NCBI GenBank assembly: GCA_041581055.1
Contig: JBFGCT010000101.1
Location: 1 to 14,350, forward strand
DNA from: JBFGCT01 sp041581055
Lineage (GTDB): Bacteria > Actinomycetota > Acidimicrobiia > Acidimicrobiales > Ilumatobacteraceae
Length of the DNA stretch: 14,350 nt
Reading direction: 5' to 3'
Both the position numbers and the translations under genes were made by a program. The notes under the pieces were generated by a model that saw nothing but the letters and a program-made list of their open reading frames with translations, searched no databases and was not told the DNA's origin. Shown here in pieces: positions 5,075-12,895 of the stretch (position 1 is its first letter; the number at the start of each line of letters is the position of its first letter).

Positions 5075-6190
5075 TCAGCTCCTCGACGACAGACGATCGG
5101 CGACCAGTTGGATTCGCTCGTCAGGTTGTACCACGGCGACGCGCACGAAGTTGGCCCCGTCCGGACCGTAGAACTCCCCGGGGCTGACGAGCGCGCCGCC
5201 GTCGCCCGCCAGCCGCTCGGTGAACTCCCAGCCGTCCTCGACCGGGATCCAGAGGTAGAACGCACCGTCGGGCCGTGCGACCTCGATCCCCGCCCACGTG
5301 CCGAGGACATCGGCCAGCAGCGCCAGGCGCGAGCGATAGCGGTCGCGCTGCACCTCGACGTGGGCGTCGTCGGCGAGCGCGGCGACCGCCGCGGCCTGCG
5401 CCGGCCCGGGGACCATCATCCCCAGATGCTTGCGCGTCTCCTGGAGATACCAAACCAGCTCGGGGTCGCCGACGTAGAAGCCGACGCGGACGCCGGCCAG
5501 GTTGGACCGCTTGGACAGCGAGTGCACGGCGACCACACCCTCCAGGCCGCTCTCCAGGATCGTGCGCGGCCGGTCGGCCCACGTGAACTCGGCGTAGCAC
5601 TCGTCGGAGAAGACCGGCACGCCGCGGCTGCGCCCCCATTCGGCGGCCGCCGGCAGGTCGTCGAGCGATCCGGTCGGGTTGCTCGGGCTGTTGACCCACA
5701 GCAGCAGCGCGCGCGTTGCGTCCTCGTCGGAGATCGCCGCGAGGTCGACCCCGCCACCCGGCCGCTCGGGAACGGGAACCGCCCGGCAGCGGCCGAGCCT
5801 CGCCCCCATCTCGTAGGTCGGGTAGGAGATCGCCGGATACAACACCGTGTCGCGCTCTGGGGTGCGCAACGACATCAGCTGGGGCAGGGTGCCGACGAAC
5901 TCCTTGCTGCCGATCGTCGCCCCCACGTGCTCGGCCGACACCTCCAGACCGAATCTGCGGGCGACCCACCCGCTGGCCGCCGCGCGCAGGGCGACCGAGC
6001 CGATGCTCGGGGGGTACCCGCGCTCGGTCCCGCTCCCGCCCAGCGCGGCGATCACGCCGTCGGGCGGCGCGTCGAACGGGGTGCCGATCGAGAGGTCGAC
6101 GGTCCCGCCTTGGTGGGCCGCGCTGATCGGCTCGAGCCGCTTCAGCCGGTCGTAGGGATACGGCGGCGGGACGAACCCGGTGGCCGTCAC
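5075..6190 (-). CDS. dapC: Class I/II PLP aminotransferase, probable N-succinyldiaminopimelate aminotransferase (DapC-like)
   Basis: 371 residues, fold-type I. Visible landmarks are GTPFDAPP near the N-terminus, NSPSNPTG with Asn171, FSDECYAEF with Asp196 contacting the PLP pyridine nitrogen, SLSKRSNLAG with the Schiff-base Lys227, and FVRVA with Arg350 for the substrate carboxylate. Actinobacterial DapC transfers an amino group from glutamate to N-succinyl-2-amino-6-oxopimelate in meso-diaminopimelate/lysine synthesis. dapF in the same operon supports this assignment, but the substrate is inferred; LL-DAP or aromatic aminotransferases are related. The GTG start overlaps the hflX stop in a GTGA and has GGGGAG 4 nt upstream. 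Confidence 0.85.
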   Translation of the reverse strand: MTATGFVPPPYPYDRLKRLEPISAAHQGGTVDLSIGTPFDAPPDGVIAALGGSGTERGYPPSIGSVALRAAASGWVARRFGLEVSAEHVGATIGSKEFVGTLPQLMSLRTPERDTVLYPAISYPTYEMGARLGRCRAVPVPERPGGGVDLAAISDEDATRALLLWVNSPSNPTGSLDDLPAAAEWGRSRGVPVFSDECYAEFTWADRPRTILESGLEGVVAVHSLSKRSNLAGVRVGFYVGDPELVWYLQETRKHLGMMVPGPAQAAAVAALADDAHVEVQRDRYRSRLALLADVLGTWAGIEVARPDGAFYLWIPVEDGWEFTERLAGDGGALVSPGEFYGPDGANFVRVAVVQPDERIQLVADRLSSRS

Positions 6191-7509
6191 GGCGCTCCCC
6201 CGCCGCCGGGGTCACCCACCCGGAAGTCGGCGAGCCGCCCGGCGGACGCGTCGGACAGCCGGGCCCGCACCGTCCACCGCTCGCCGTCGTCGCCGACCGA
6301 GACCACCTCGCCCTCCCGATGGATCGACGCCAGGATCTCCCCCCGGTCGAAGGGGACGAGCAGCTCGTAGACGACGGCCATCGCGCGCAGCCGATCGGCG
6401 AGCGCGACCAGGAACTCGTCGATGCCGGCGCCGGTCGCCGCGCTGATCGCCACCGAGCCGGGGTGATCGGCGACCAGCTGCTTCGCCTTCCCGGGCTCGA
6501 GGTCGCACTTGTTGAAGACCATCAGCTCCGGGACGGTGGCGGCGTCGATCTCGGCGAGCACCTCGCGCACGGCGTCGATCTGCGACTGCGGGTCGGCGAC
6601 GCTGGCGTCGACGACGTGGACCAGGTAGTCGGCCAGCGCGGCGACCTCGAGCGTGCCCTTGAACGACTCGACCAGCCCGTGCGGCAGCCGGTTGATGAAC
6701 CCGACGGTGTCCGACAGCAGCACCGGCTCTCCACCGGGGAGCGACAGGCGGCGGGTGGTCGGGTCGAGGGTGGCGAACAGCCGGTCTTCGACGAGCACGC
6801 CGGAGTCGGTGAGCCGGTTGAGGAGCGTCGACTTGCCGGCGTTGGTGTACCCGACGATCGCGACCGCGGCGAGCCCGCTTTGGCTGCGGCCCTTACGCTG
6901 CAGCGAGCGCGTCGCCGCCAGCCCTTCGAGGTCGCGTTCGAGCTTGGTGATCCGCCGCATGATCCGCCGGCGATCGGTCTCGAGCTTCGTCTCGCCGCCG
7001 CCGAACCGGGCGCCGATGCCGCCGCGTTGCTGGGACAGCTTGGCCGACGAACCACGGCGCATCCGCGGAAGGCGATACCGCAGCAGGGCGAGCTCGACCT
7101 GCGCCTTGCCCTCGAGCGTGTGCGCGTTCTGCCCGAAGATGTCGAGGATGACGGCGGTGCGGTCGATCGCCGTGCGTCCGAGCAGCTTCTCCAGGTTGAA
7201 CTGCTGGCCGGGCGACAGCTCGTTGTCGAACACGACCGTGTCGGCGTCGACGGCGAGGCAGAGCAGCTTGAGCTCCTCCGCCTTCCCCTTGCCGATGTAC
7301 CACGTGTGGTCGGGAGCGTCGCGGCGTTGGACCATGCGGGCGACGACATCGGCGCCGGCGGTGTCGACCAAGAGGGTCAGCTCGTCGAGGCTGGCGTCGA
7401 GCGACTCCTCGTCGTCGCCCGGGAGCATCACGCCGACGAGCACGATCTTCTCCCGGATCGTGCGATCGATCAGCGTGTCGGCCAGCGCCTCGTTGTACGG
7501 CGTGCTCAT
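6187..7509 (-). CDS. hflX: Ribosome-associated GTPase HflX
   Basis: 440 residues. The N-terminal HflX domain (about 20-180) contains YIGKGKAEEL (71-80), DNELSPGQQFNLE (95-107) and the glycine-rich GGIGARFGGGETKLE. A charged helical linker (about 178-205) leads to the G domain: G1 GYTNAGKS (220-227), G2 Thr in DPTTR (249-253), G3 DTVGF (267-271), G4 NKCD (333-336) and G5 SAATG (356-360). HflX splits stalled or hibernating 70S ribosomes, often under stress. The start is the ATG that overlaps the dapF stop as ATGA; the frame is open upstream but only antisense to the dapF reading. The next gene, dapC, overlaps its stop. Confidence 0.97.
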   Translation of the reverse strand: MSTPYNEALADTLIDRTIREKIVLVGVMLPGDDEESLDASLDELTLLVDTAGADVVARMVQRRDAPDHTWYIGKGKAEELKLLCLAVDADTVVFDNELSPGQQFNLEKLLGRTAIDRTAVILDIFGQNAHTLEGKAQVELALLRYRLPRMRRGSSAKLSQQRGGIGARFGGGETKLETDRRRIMRRITKLERDLEGLAATRSLQRKGRSQSGLAAVAIVGYTNAGKSTLLNRLTDSGVLVEDRLFATLDPTTRRLSLPGGEPVLLSDTVGFINRLPHGLVESFKGTLEVAALADYLVHVVDASVADPQSQIDAVREVLAEIDAATVPELMVFNKCDLEPGKAKQLVADHPGSVAISAATGAGIDEFLVALADRLRAMAVVYELLVPFDRGEILASIHREGEVVSVGDDGERWTVRARLSDASAGRLADFRVGDPGGGGAP

Positions 7510-8303
7510 GCGGGGACGTCGATCGTCGCGACATGGGTGGCCGGTCCGGTCAGCACGGCGGTCGCCGGGGCGTCGGCGGCGAAGGACACGGTGACGGTGC
7601 CGCCGTCCATGTGGACGAGCACATCTTCGGCCGACGCGGCGACGAGGCCCCACGCCCGGCTGGCGAACGCGGCCGCGCACGCCCCGGTCCCGCAGGCCTC
7701 GGTGACGCCGACGCCGCGTTCGTGGACGCGCATCGTGATCGCGTTCGTCTCCGGCCCTGGTTGGACGATTTCCAGGTTGATCTGGGGCACCTTGCGCCCG
7801 AGGTCGGCCAGATCGACCACGGTGACGTCGTCGACGCCGACCACGCCGTGGGGGTTGCCGAGGCTCAGGTGGGCGACCGGGCGGTCGGCGTGGCAGCCGA
7901 GATCGGCCCAACCCGCCGGCTCGTCGAGCGCGGTGACCTCGCCCATCTCGACGCGCGCCAGGATCGTCGTGGGATCCTCGGTCAGCTGGAGCGTGACGAC
8001 GCGGTCGCCGGCATCGGTGCGGATGCGCTGCGGCTCGAGGTCGCCCCGGCGTTCGGCGAGCGCCTGGGCGAAACAGCGGATGCCGTTCCCGCTCATCTCG
8101 GCGCGTGAGCCGTCGGCGTTGAACAACACCATCTGGGCCGCGTATCCGACCGCGGTCTCGCCGACCAGCAGGCCGTCCGCGCCGACGCCGCGACGGCGGT
8201 CGCAGACCCGGCGGGCCAGCCCGGCGAGATCGTCGACGTGGGGGTGGAACGCGACGAGGAAGTCGTTGCCGAGCCCGTGGTGCTTCGTGAGTTGTACGTT
8301 CAT
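7506..8303 (-). CDS. dapF: Diaminopimelate epimerase
   Basis: 265 residues, typical length. The enzyme interconverts LL- and meso-diaminopimelate without cofactor, for lysine and peptidoglycan. The two catalytic cysteines are visible: Cys77 in MSGNGIRCFAQ and Cys204 in TEACGTGACAAAF. The N-terminal KHHGLGNDFLV, the FNADGS motif (61-66) and LGNPHGVV (148-155) are family landmarks, and the two halves form the pseudo-symmetric DapF fold. The start ATG overlaps the miaA stop as ATGA and has AGGAG just upstream. Confidence 0.97.
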   Translation of the reverse strand: MNVQLTKHHGLGNDFLVAFHPHVDDLAGLARRVCDRRRGVGADGLLVGETAVGYAAQMVLFNADGSRAEMSGNGIRCFAQALAERRGDLEPQRIRTDAGDRVVTLQLTEDPTTILARVEMGEVTALDEPAGWADLGCHADRPVAHLSLGNPHGVVGVDDVTVVDLADLGRKVPQINLEIVQPGPETNAITMRVHERGVGVTEACGTGACAAAFASRAWGLVAASAEDVLVHMDGGTVTVSFAADAPATAVLTGPATHVATIDVPA

Positions 8304-9199
8304 GTGCTCCTGTCGAGCGCCTCGATCACAACGGGGGTCACCGCGGCGATCGGGTCGTCCCCGACGTCGATCCAGCGTACGCGGGGATCGCGGCGGAACC
8401 ATCGCTCTTGGCGGACCGCGAACTGGCGGGTGCGGGTGATGATCATCTCGACCGCCTCATCGTGGCTCACCCGGCCTTCCAGATGCTCGCGGATTTCCTT
8501 GTAGCCGAGGGCTTGGCCCGCCGTCTTGGAGAATTCGGCGATCGACGCCACCTCGGCGACCAGCCCGGCCTCGATCATGCGGTGCACCCGCTCGGTGACC
8601 AGGGCGGTGATGACGTCGCGGGGTCGGCGGACGCCGATCTGCTCGACCGCGGTCGGCGGGTACGCGTCGACGCCCGGACCGAACGAGCTGAACCTGCGGC
8701 CGCTCCCCGAGGTGACCTCGAGGGCGCGCACCACCCGGCGCCGGTTCGAGGGCTCGATCTTGGTCGCCGCGTCGGGATCGAGCTCGGCGAGCCGGGCGTG
8801 GAGGGCGGCGGTGTCGGGCTCCCGTTCGAGCTCGGCGCGGACCGCGGGCCACTCCCCCGGCAGATCGAACTCGTCGACGACGACGCGGTGGTACAGCCCG
8901 GTCCCGCCGACGAGCAACGCCCGCCCGCCGTCGGCCGCGACCCGCACGAGCGCGGCGTCGTAGGCCCGCCGGAAATCGGCGACGCTGAACTCGTCGTGCG
9001 GCTCGACCAGGTCGATGCAGTGGTGCGGCGCGGTCCGCCGCTCATCCGGCGTCGGCTTGGCGGTCCCGATGTCCATCCCCCGGTACACCTGCATGCTGTC
9101 GACCGACACCAGGTGGACGTCGCCGAGTTGCCGCCCGACATCGAGGGCGATCGCCGACTTGCCGACCGCGGTCGAGCCGACGATGGCGACGCGGCGCAC
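8300..9199 (-). CDS. miaA: tRNA dimethylallyltransferase
   Basis: 299 residues, standard length. The P-loop GSTAVGKS is at 8-15, DSMQVYRGMDIGTAKP at 34-49, GGTGLYHRVVV at 98-108, QALGYKEI at 229-236 and RTRQFAVRQERWF at 256-268. MiaA transfers dimethylallyl from DMAPP to A37 of tRNAs reading UNN codons, making the i6A that MiaB methylthiolates. I use the GTG at 9199: it puts the P-loop at residue 8 and lies 2 nt after the chorismate mutase stop, with a G-rich GGGGGCGAG upstream. A longer start would overlap the mutase gene substantially. Confidence 0.96.
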   Translation of the reverse strand: MRRVAIVGSTAVGKSAIALDVGRQLGDVHLVSVDSMQVYRGMDIGTAKPTPDERRTAPHHCIDLVEPHDEFSVADFRRAYDAALVRVAADGGRALLVGGTGLYHRVVVDEFDLPGEWPAVRAELEREPDTAALHARLAELDPDAATKIEPSNRRRVVRALEVTSGSGRRFSSFGPGVDAYPPTAVEQIGVRRPRDVITALVTERVHRMIEAGLVAEVASIAEFSKTAGQALGYKEIREHLEGRVSHDEAVEMIITRTRQFAVRQERWFRRDPRVRWIDVGDDPIAAVTPVVIEALDRST

Positions 9200-9201
9200 C
9201 G

Positions 9202-9504
9202 TCAGAGCGACTCGCCCCCGGCGATCCGCTGGTGGTGATGGATCACCTCGGCGACGATGAAGCCCAGGAACTCCTCGGTGAACGCCGGGTCGAGCCCTGA
9301 CTCCTCCGCCAGCGCCCTGAGCCGAGCGACCTGCACGACCTCGCGTTCGGGGTCGGCGGGCGGCAAGCCGGCGTCGGACTTGTACCGGCCGACCGCCTTG
9401 GTGATCTTGAACCGCTCGGCGAGCAGGTGGACGAGGGCGGCGTCGATGTTGTCGATGCTGGCGCGGTATGCGGCGAGCTGCGGGTCGATCTGCGGCGAGC
9501 TCAT
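9202..9504 (-). CDS. Chorismate mutase, AroQ class
   Basis: 100 residues, a stand-alone all-helical AroQ domain. It rearranges chorismate to prephenate for Phe and Tyr. Conserved features are YRASIDNIDAALVHLLAER with Arg14 and Arg31, AVGRYK with Lys42, DPEREVVQVARL with Arg54 and Glu55, and Gln92 near the C-terminus, matching the substrate-binding Arg/Lys/Glu/Gln set of the family. The start ATG overlaps the miaB stop as ATGA, and miaA follows after 2 nt, so it is an integral operon member between the two tRNA-modification genes. No signal peptide, so it is cytoplasmic. Confidence 0.92.
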   Translation of the reverse strand: MSSPQIDPQLAAYRASIDNIDAALVHLLAERFKITKAVGRYKSDAGLPPADPEREVVQVARLRALAEESGLDPAFTEEFLGFIVAEVIHHHQRIAGGESL

Positions 9505-10931
9505 CGCGGACCCAGCGACGCGACGGGGATCCGGACGCGATGGGTCGGCTCGGCGAGGAGCTCGACCCAGTCCGCGAGGAGGTGGTGCGGCGCGGCGCGG
9601 GTGACCTCGACGAGGGCATAGCTCCCGGTGCGCACCGGCCGGGGGGCGACGAAGTGGACCAGCTTGTTCTGGCGCGTGCGGCCGCTCAGCACGGCCGGAT
9701 CCTTCTTGCTCGGGCCCTCGACGAGCACCTCCTCGGTGCGCCCGACACGGGCCTCGTGACGTTGGAGGGCGGCACGCTCGATCACGATCCGCAGCCGCTG
9801 GAAACGCTCGCCGGCGACGGCCGGGTCGACGAAGTCGGGGGTCATCTCGGCGGCCTCGGTGCCGGACCGCGGCGAGAACACGAACGTGTAGGCGTAGTCG
9901 TACGAGGCGGCCGCGGCCACCTCCAGCGTGCGCTCGAAGTCGTCGTCGGTCTCGCCCGGGAAGCCGACGATGATGTCGGTGGAGACGGCCAGATCGGGCA
10001 CGACGCGCCGGGCCTCGGCCAGCCGCTCCAGGTAGCGCTCGGCGGTGTACCCGCGATGCATCAGCGCAAGCACACGGTCGCTGCCCGACTGGAGCGGGTA
10101 GTGCAGGTGCTCGCACACCGCCGGGGTCTCGGCCATCGCGGCGAACGTGTCCGGCCGCATGTCCTTGGGGTGCGGGCTGGTGTAGCGCACTCGGCGGATG
10201 CCCTCGACGGCGCCGACCGCCCGCAGCAGCTCGCTGAACAGCGGCCGGAGCCGGGCGCCGGCGTCGCCGGCGTGACGTGCGGCGAGCTGAAGGTCGCGGC
10301 CGTAGCTGTTGACGTTCTGGCCCAGCAGCGTCACCTCGGTCACGCCGTCGGCGGCGAGCTGCTCGACCTCGGCGACGACGTCGGCGAACGGGCGGCTCAT
10401 CTCCTCGCCGCGCACCGCCGGGACGATGCAGAACGCGCAGTTGTTGTCGCACCCGATCTGGATCGTGACCCAACCGCTGAAGGAGGTCGCGCGGCGGGCC
10501 GGAAGCGCCGACGGGAACATCGCGTGATCGTCGACCAACGCCGCGTCGAGGATCTCGGTGATCGGCGCCCCCGCGGACCGGGCCTCGACCAGCAGCTCGG
10601 CGGCGCGGTGGACGTTGTGCGTGCCCAGCACGACGTCGACGTGGCCCGCCCGCTCGGCGACGACCTCCCGGTCCTTCTGGGCGAGGCAGCCCGACACGAC
10701 GATCTGGCGGCCCTCCTTGTCGCCCTTCCAGGTCTTGAGGTGCCCGAGGTTGCCGTAGAGCTTGTTGTCGGCGTTCTCGCGGATGCAGCACGTGTTCAGG
10801 ACGACCACGTCGGCGTCGTCCTCGGACGCCGCCCGGACGAGCCCGTCCGCCTCGAGCAACCCGGCGATCCGCTCGGAGTCGTGCTCGTTCATCTGGCACC
10901 CGTAGGTGCGCACGATGTAGCTGCGGGACAT
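9501..10931 (-). CDS. miaB: tRNA-2-methylthio-N6-dimethylallyladenosine synthase MiaB
   Basis: 476 residues. The N-terminal methylthiotransferase domain carries the first cluster cysteines Cys12 (TYGCQMNEHDSE), Cys48 (LNTCCIREN) and Cys82 (SGCLAQ). The radical-SAM CX3CX2C is Cys161, Cys165 and Cys168 (IGCDNNCAFCIVP). The TIM-barrel core contains TLLGQNVNSYG, RYTSPHPKDM, HYPLQSGSD and TDIIVGFPGET, and a C-terminal TRAM domain begins at about residue 405. It adds the methylthio group to i6A37, completing the work of MiaA two genes downstream. The start ATG is chosen because MSRSYIVRTYGCQMN is the usual family opening and a TAGCCT box lies 8 nt before it. Confidence 0.97.
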   Translation of the reverse strand: MSRSYIVRTYGCQMNEHDSERIAGLLEADGLVRAASEDDADVVVLNTCCIRENADNKLYGNLGHLKTWKGDKEGRQIVVSGCLAQKDREVVAERAGHVDVVLGTHNVHRAAELLVEARSAGAPITEILDAALVDDHAMFPSALPARRATSFSGWVTIQIGCDNNCAFCIVPAVRGEEMSRPFADVVAEVEQLAADGVTEVTLLGQNVNSYGRDLQLAARHAGDAGARLRPLFSELLRAVGAVEGIRRVRYTSPHPKDMRPDTFAAMAETPAVCEHLHYPLQSGSDRVLALMHRGYTAERYLERLAEARRVVPDLAVSTDIIVGFPGETDDDFERTLEVAAAASYDYAYTFVFSPRSGTEAAEMTPDFVDPAVAGERFQRLRIVIERAALQRHEARVGRTEEVLVEGPSKKDPAVLSGRTRQNKLVHFVAPRPVRTGSYALVEVTRAAPHHLLADWVELLAEPTHRVRIPVASLGPR

Positions 10932-10939
10932 GCCGGCCC

Positions 10940-10945
10940 AGGCTA
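10940..10945 (-). promoter_or_regulatory. Candidate -10 box (TAGCCT) for the miaB operon
   Basis: TAGCCT on the minus strand ends 8 nt before the miaB ATG; no Shine-Dalgarno lies between. This would start the seven-gene operon as a leaderless or near-leaderless transcript. No clear -35 element was seen. Confidence 0.45.
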
Positions 10946-11036
10946 ACGCCACCACCTTCGAACGGCCCCGGGACCCCAAGGCGAACACCGGGGGCCATCA
11001 TCGCCGATGCCGAATTCAGGTTCGCCCACCAAGGGG

Positions 11037-11042
11037 TAGCGT
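11037..11042 (+). promoter_or_regulatory. Candidate -10 box (TAGCGT) for the multi-pass membrane protein gene
   Basis: TAGCGT ends 8 nt before the ATG at 11051. A weak TTCAGG lies at 11015-11020, 16 nt upstream. It is divergent from the miaB promoter, within a 119-bp intergenic region. Confidence 0.45.
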
Positions 11043-11050
11043 GCCCGCCG

Positions 11051-11476
11051 ATGTTGGCGATCCTCCCGATCTCGACGACGTATCAGATCGTCGGCCTGCT
11101 CCACGTGCTCGCCGCGATCGGCGCGTTCGGGCCGTTGTTCCTGTACCCCCGCCTCCAACGGGCGGGCGAGACGCGGGTGATGGCGACGATGCACACGCGC
11201 GTGGTGATCCCGTCGCTCGTCGCGCTGTGGGTGCTCGGCATGGGCCTCGCGGGCATCGGCGAGTACGACCTCGCGGAGACGTGGTGGATGACCGGTTCCA
11301 TCGTCGTCTGGCTGGCCGCGCTCGTGGTGAGCTGGTTCCTGGTTCGGCCGGCGATTGCCGACCGCGGCGAGTCGGCGCGCTCGATGCTGGCGGCCGGCAT
11401 CGGCAGCACCCACCTGCTGCTCGTCGTCGCGCTCTTCCTGATGGTCTTCCAGCCCGGCGGCTCCGCGTTCAAGTGA
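11051..11476 (+). CDS. Small multi-pass (about four-TM) integral membrane protein
   Basis: 141 residues with four predicted hydrophobic helices at about 8-32, 50-70, 77-99 and 112-134. The first contains YQIVGLLHVLAAIGAFGPLFLYPRL, which resembles the N-terminus of DUF2269-like integral membrane proteins that begin with an LHVLAA-type helix; this assignment is tentative. Short loops carry conserved-looking RAGE and RPAIADRGE. No enzymatic motif is visible. The ATG at 11051 follows a TAGCGT box by 8 nt. The DUF445 gene starts 26 nt after its stop, so the two are probably one transcript. Confidence 0.75.
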   Translation: MLAILPISTTYQIVGLLHVLAAIGAFGPLFLYPRLQRAGETRVMATMHTRVVIPSLVALWVLGMGLAGIGEYDLAETWWMTGSIVVWLAALVVSWFLVRPAIADRGESARSMLAAGIGSTHLLLVVALFLMVFQPGGSAFK

Positions 11477-11502
11477 GGCTTGTTCGGAGGTCTTCGACCG
11501 GC

Positions 11503-12750
11503 GTGCTGCCATCCGCCGACGAGGGCGAGCGCCGCGCCGCGCTGGTGCGCATGAAGCTGGTCGCCACGTCGTTGCTCGTCGGCGCGGCGATCGTCTACGT
11601 GATCGCCAAGATCAACGAGGACGCCGGATCGTGGGTCGGCTACGTGCGCGCCGTCGCCGAGGCGGCGATGGTCGGGGCGCTCGCCGACTGGTTCGCCGTC
11701 ACCGCGCTCTTCCGGCATCCGTTGGGCATCCCGATCCCGCACACGGCGATCATCCCGAAGCGCAAGGACCAGATCGGGCGCAGTCTCGGCGACTTCGTCG
11801 AATCGAACTTCCTGACCGCCGACATCATCGACGAACGGCTGCACAGCGCCGAGGTCGGCCGGCGGGCCGGCGTCTGGCTCGCCCAGCCCGAGCACGCCGA
11901 GCGGGCCGGCGATGCCGTCGCCGACGTGTTGCGCGGCGCGCTCGAGGTGCTCGACGACGACGAGATCGAGGCGGGCCTCGAGCATCTCGTCGAGTCGCGG
12001 GTGCGGGCCACGCCGGTCACGCCACTCCTCGGCAAGGCGATCGACATCACCGTGGAGGGCGGACATCATCAACGATTGCTCGACGCGGTCCTCGTCGGCG
12101 TCGGCGGGTTCCTCGAAGACAACCGCGTGACGTTTCGGGCGCGCCTGGACGAGGAGTCGCCGTGGTGGGTTCCCGAGCCGATCGACGACCGCATGTTCAA
12201 CAAGATCTTCGAGGCGGTCACCCGGTTCGTCCACGACGTAGGGCAGGATCCACACCACGAAGTCCGCGACACGGTCGATTCACGTGTCGCGGCGTTCGCC
12301 GACCGGCTTCTGGCCGACCCGGAGTTGCTCGCCAAGGGGGAAGCCCTCAAGGAAGAGCTGCTCGACCATCCGGAGGTTCGGCGCTGGATCACCTCGCTCT
12401 GGGGTGACACCAAACGCGGCCTGCTCACCGCGGTTGACGATCGCGACAGCGAACTGCGACGGCGCGTCGTCAACAGCCTGCAACGGCTCGGTGCGCGGCT
12501 GTCGACGGAACCGGAGCTGCAGGCCAAGTTCGACCAGTGGCTGTCGGCGGCGCTCGCCTACCTCGTGGAGAACTACCGGGCCGAGGTCAGCGACGTGATC
12601 GCGTCGACCGTCGAGAAATGGGACGGCGAGTCGACCGCGGACAAGCTCGAACTGCAGGTCGGCCGCGACCTCCAGTTCATCCGCATCAACGGCACGATCG
12701 TCGGTGGGCTCGCCGGGCTGGTCATCCACACCATCGGCCAGACGCTCTGA
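11503..12750 (+). CDS. DUF445 family membrane-anchored protein
   Basis: About 415 residues, within the usual DUF445 length. After a short N-terminus there is a hydrophobic segment (KLVATSLLVGAAIVYVIA, about 16-33), then the family's hallmark GYVRAVAEAAMVGALADWFAVTALFRHPLGIPIPHTAIIP and KDQIGRSLGDFVESNFLT. A long, charged, helical central region (about 110-385) follows, with a second hydrophobic segment at the very C-terminus (IVGGLAGLVIHTIG). E. coli YjiN belongs to the same family; the biochemical function is unknown. I use the GTG at 11503, which has GGAGG 12 nt upstream; the spacing is long, and an ATG at about residue 16 is possible. It converges on the VOC gene across a tandem-repeat array. 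Confidence 0.88.
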   Translation: MLPSADEGERRAALVRMKLVATSLLVGAAIVYVIAKINEDAGSWVGYVRAVAEAAMVGALADWFAVTALFRHPLGIPIPHTAIIPKRKDQIGRSLGDFVESNFLTADIIDERLHSAEVGRRAGVWLAQPEHAERAGDAVADVLRGALEVLDDDEIEAGLEHLVESRVRATPVTPLLGKAIDITVEGGHHQRLLDAVLVGVGGFLEDNRVTFRARLDEESPWWVPEPIDDRMFNKIFEAVTRFVHDVGQDPHHEVRDTVDSRVAAFADRLLADPELLAKGEALKEELLDHPEVRRWITSLWGDTKRGLLTAVDDRDSELRRRVVNSLQRLGARLSTEPELQAKFDQWLSAALAYLVENYRAEVSDVIASTVEKWDGESTADKLELQVGRDLQFIRINGTIVGGLAGLVIHTIGQTL

Positions 12751-12789
12751 CCGCGCACGCTGTCGCCGACCGGTCGCGCCGGGACCACG

Positions 12790-12804
12790 GCCGAAGAATT
12801 CGGC
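12790..12804. terminator. Small hairpin after the DUF445 gene
   Basis: GCCGAA-GAA-TTCGGC is a perfect 6-bp stem with a 3-nt loop, 40 nt past the DUF445 stop and adjoining the 39-bp repeats. There is no T-run, so a terminator role is only possible. Confidence 0.25.
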
Positions 12805-12895
12805 AGGCCGGCTCGGGACTCGGCGCGGGACGGCTCAGTCGGCAGGCCGGCTCGGGACTCGGCGCGGGACGGCTCAGTCGGCGCGGACGGCTCAG
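12800..12895. repeat. 39-bp tandem repeat spanning the 3' end of the VOC gene
   Basis: Two identical 39-bp units (12800-12838 and 12839-12877) are followed by a shortened third copy (12878-12895). That third copy contains the VOC stop codon. The 39-bp period is a multiple of three, so the same TGA-containing word recurs downstream in frame. The repeats fill most of the gap between convergent DUF445 and VOC genes. Confidence 0.88.

Noticed and set aside
6319..8439. Very long plus-strand open frame opposite hflX and dapF
   Set aside because: It is the antisense shadow of two overlapping genes with clear catalytic motifs; such frames are common in GC-rich DNA.
10955..10970. LexA site upstream of miaB (TTCGAACGG)
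   Set aside because: Only one half-site is present; there is no GTTCG at the right spacing.
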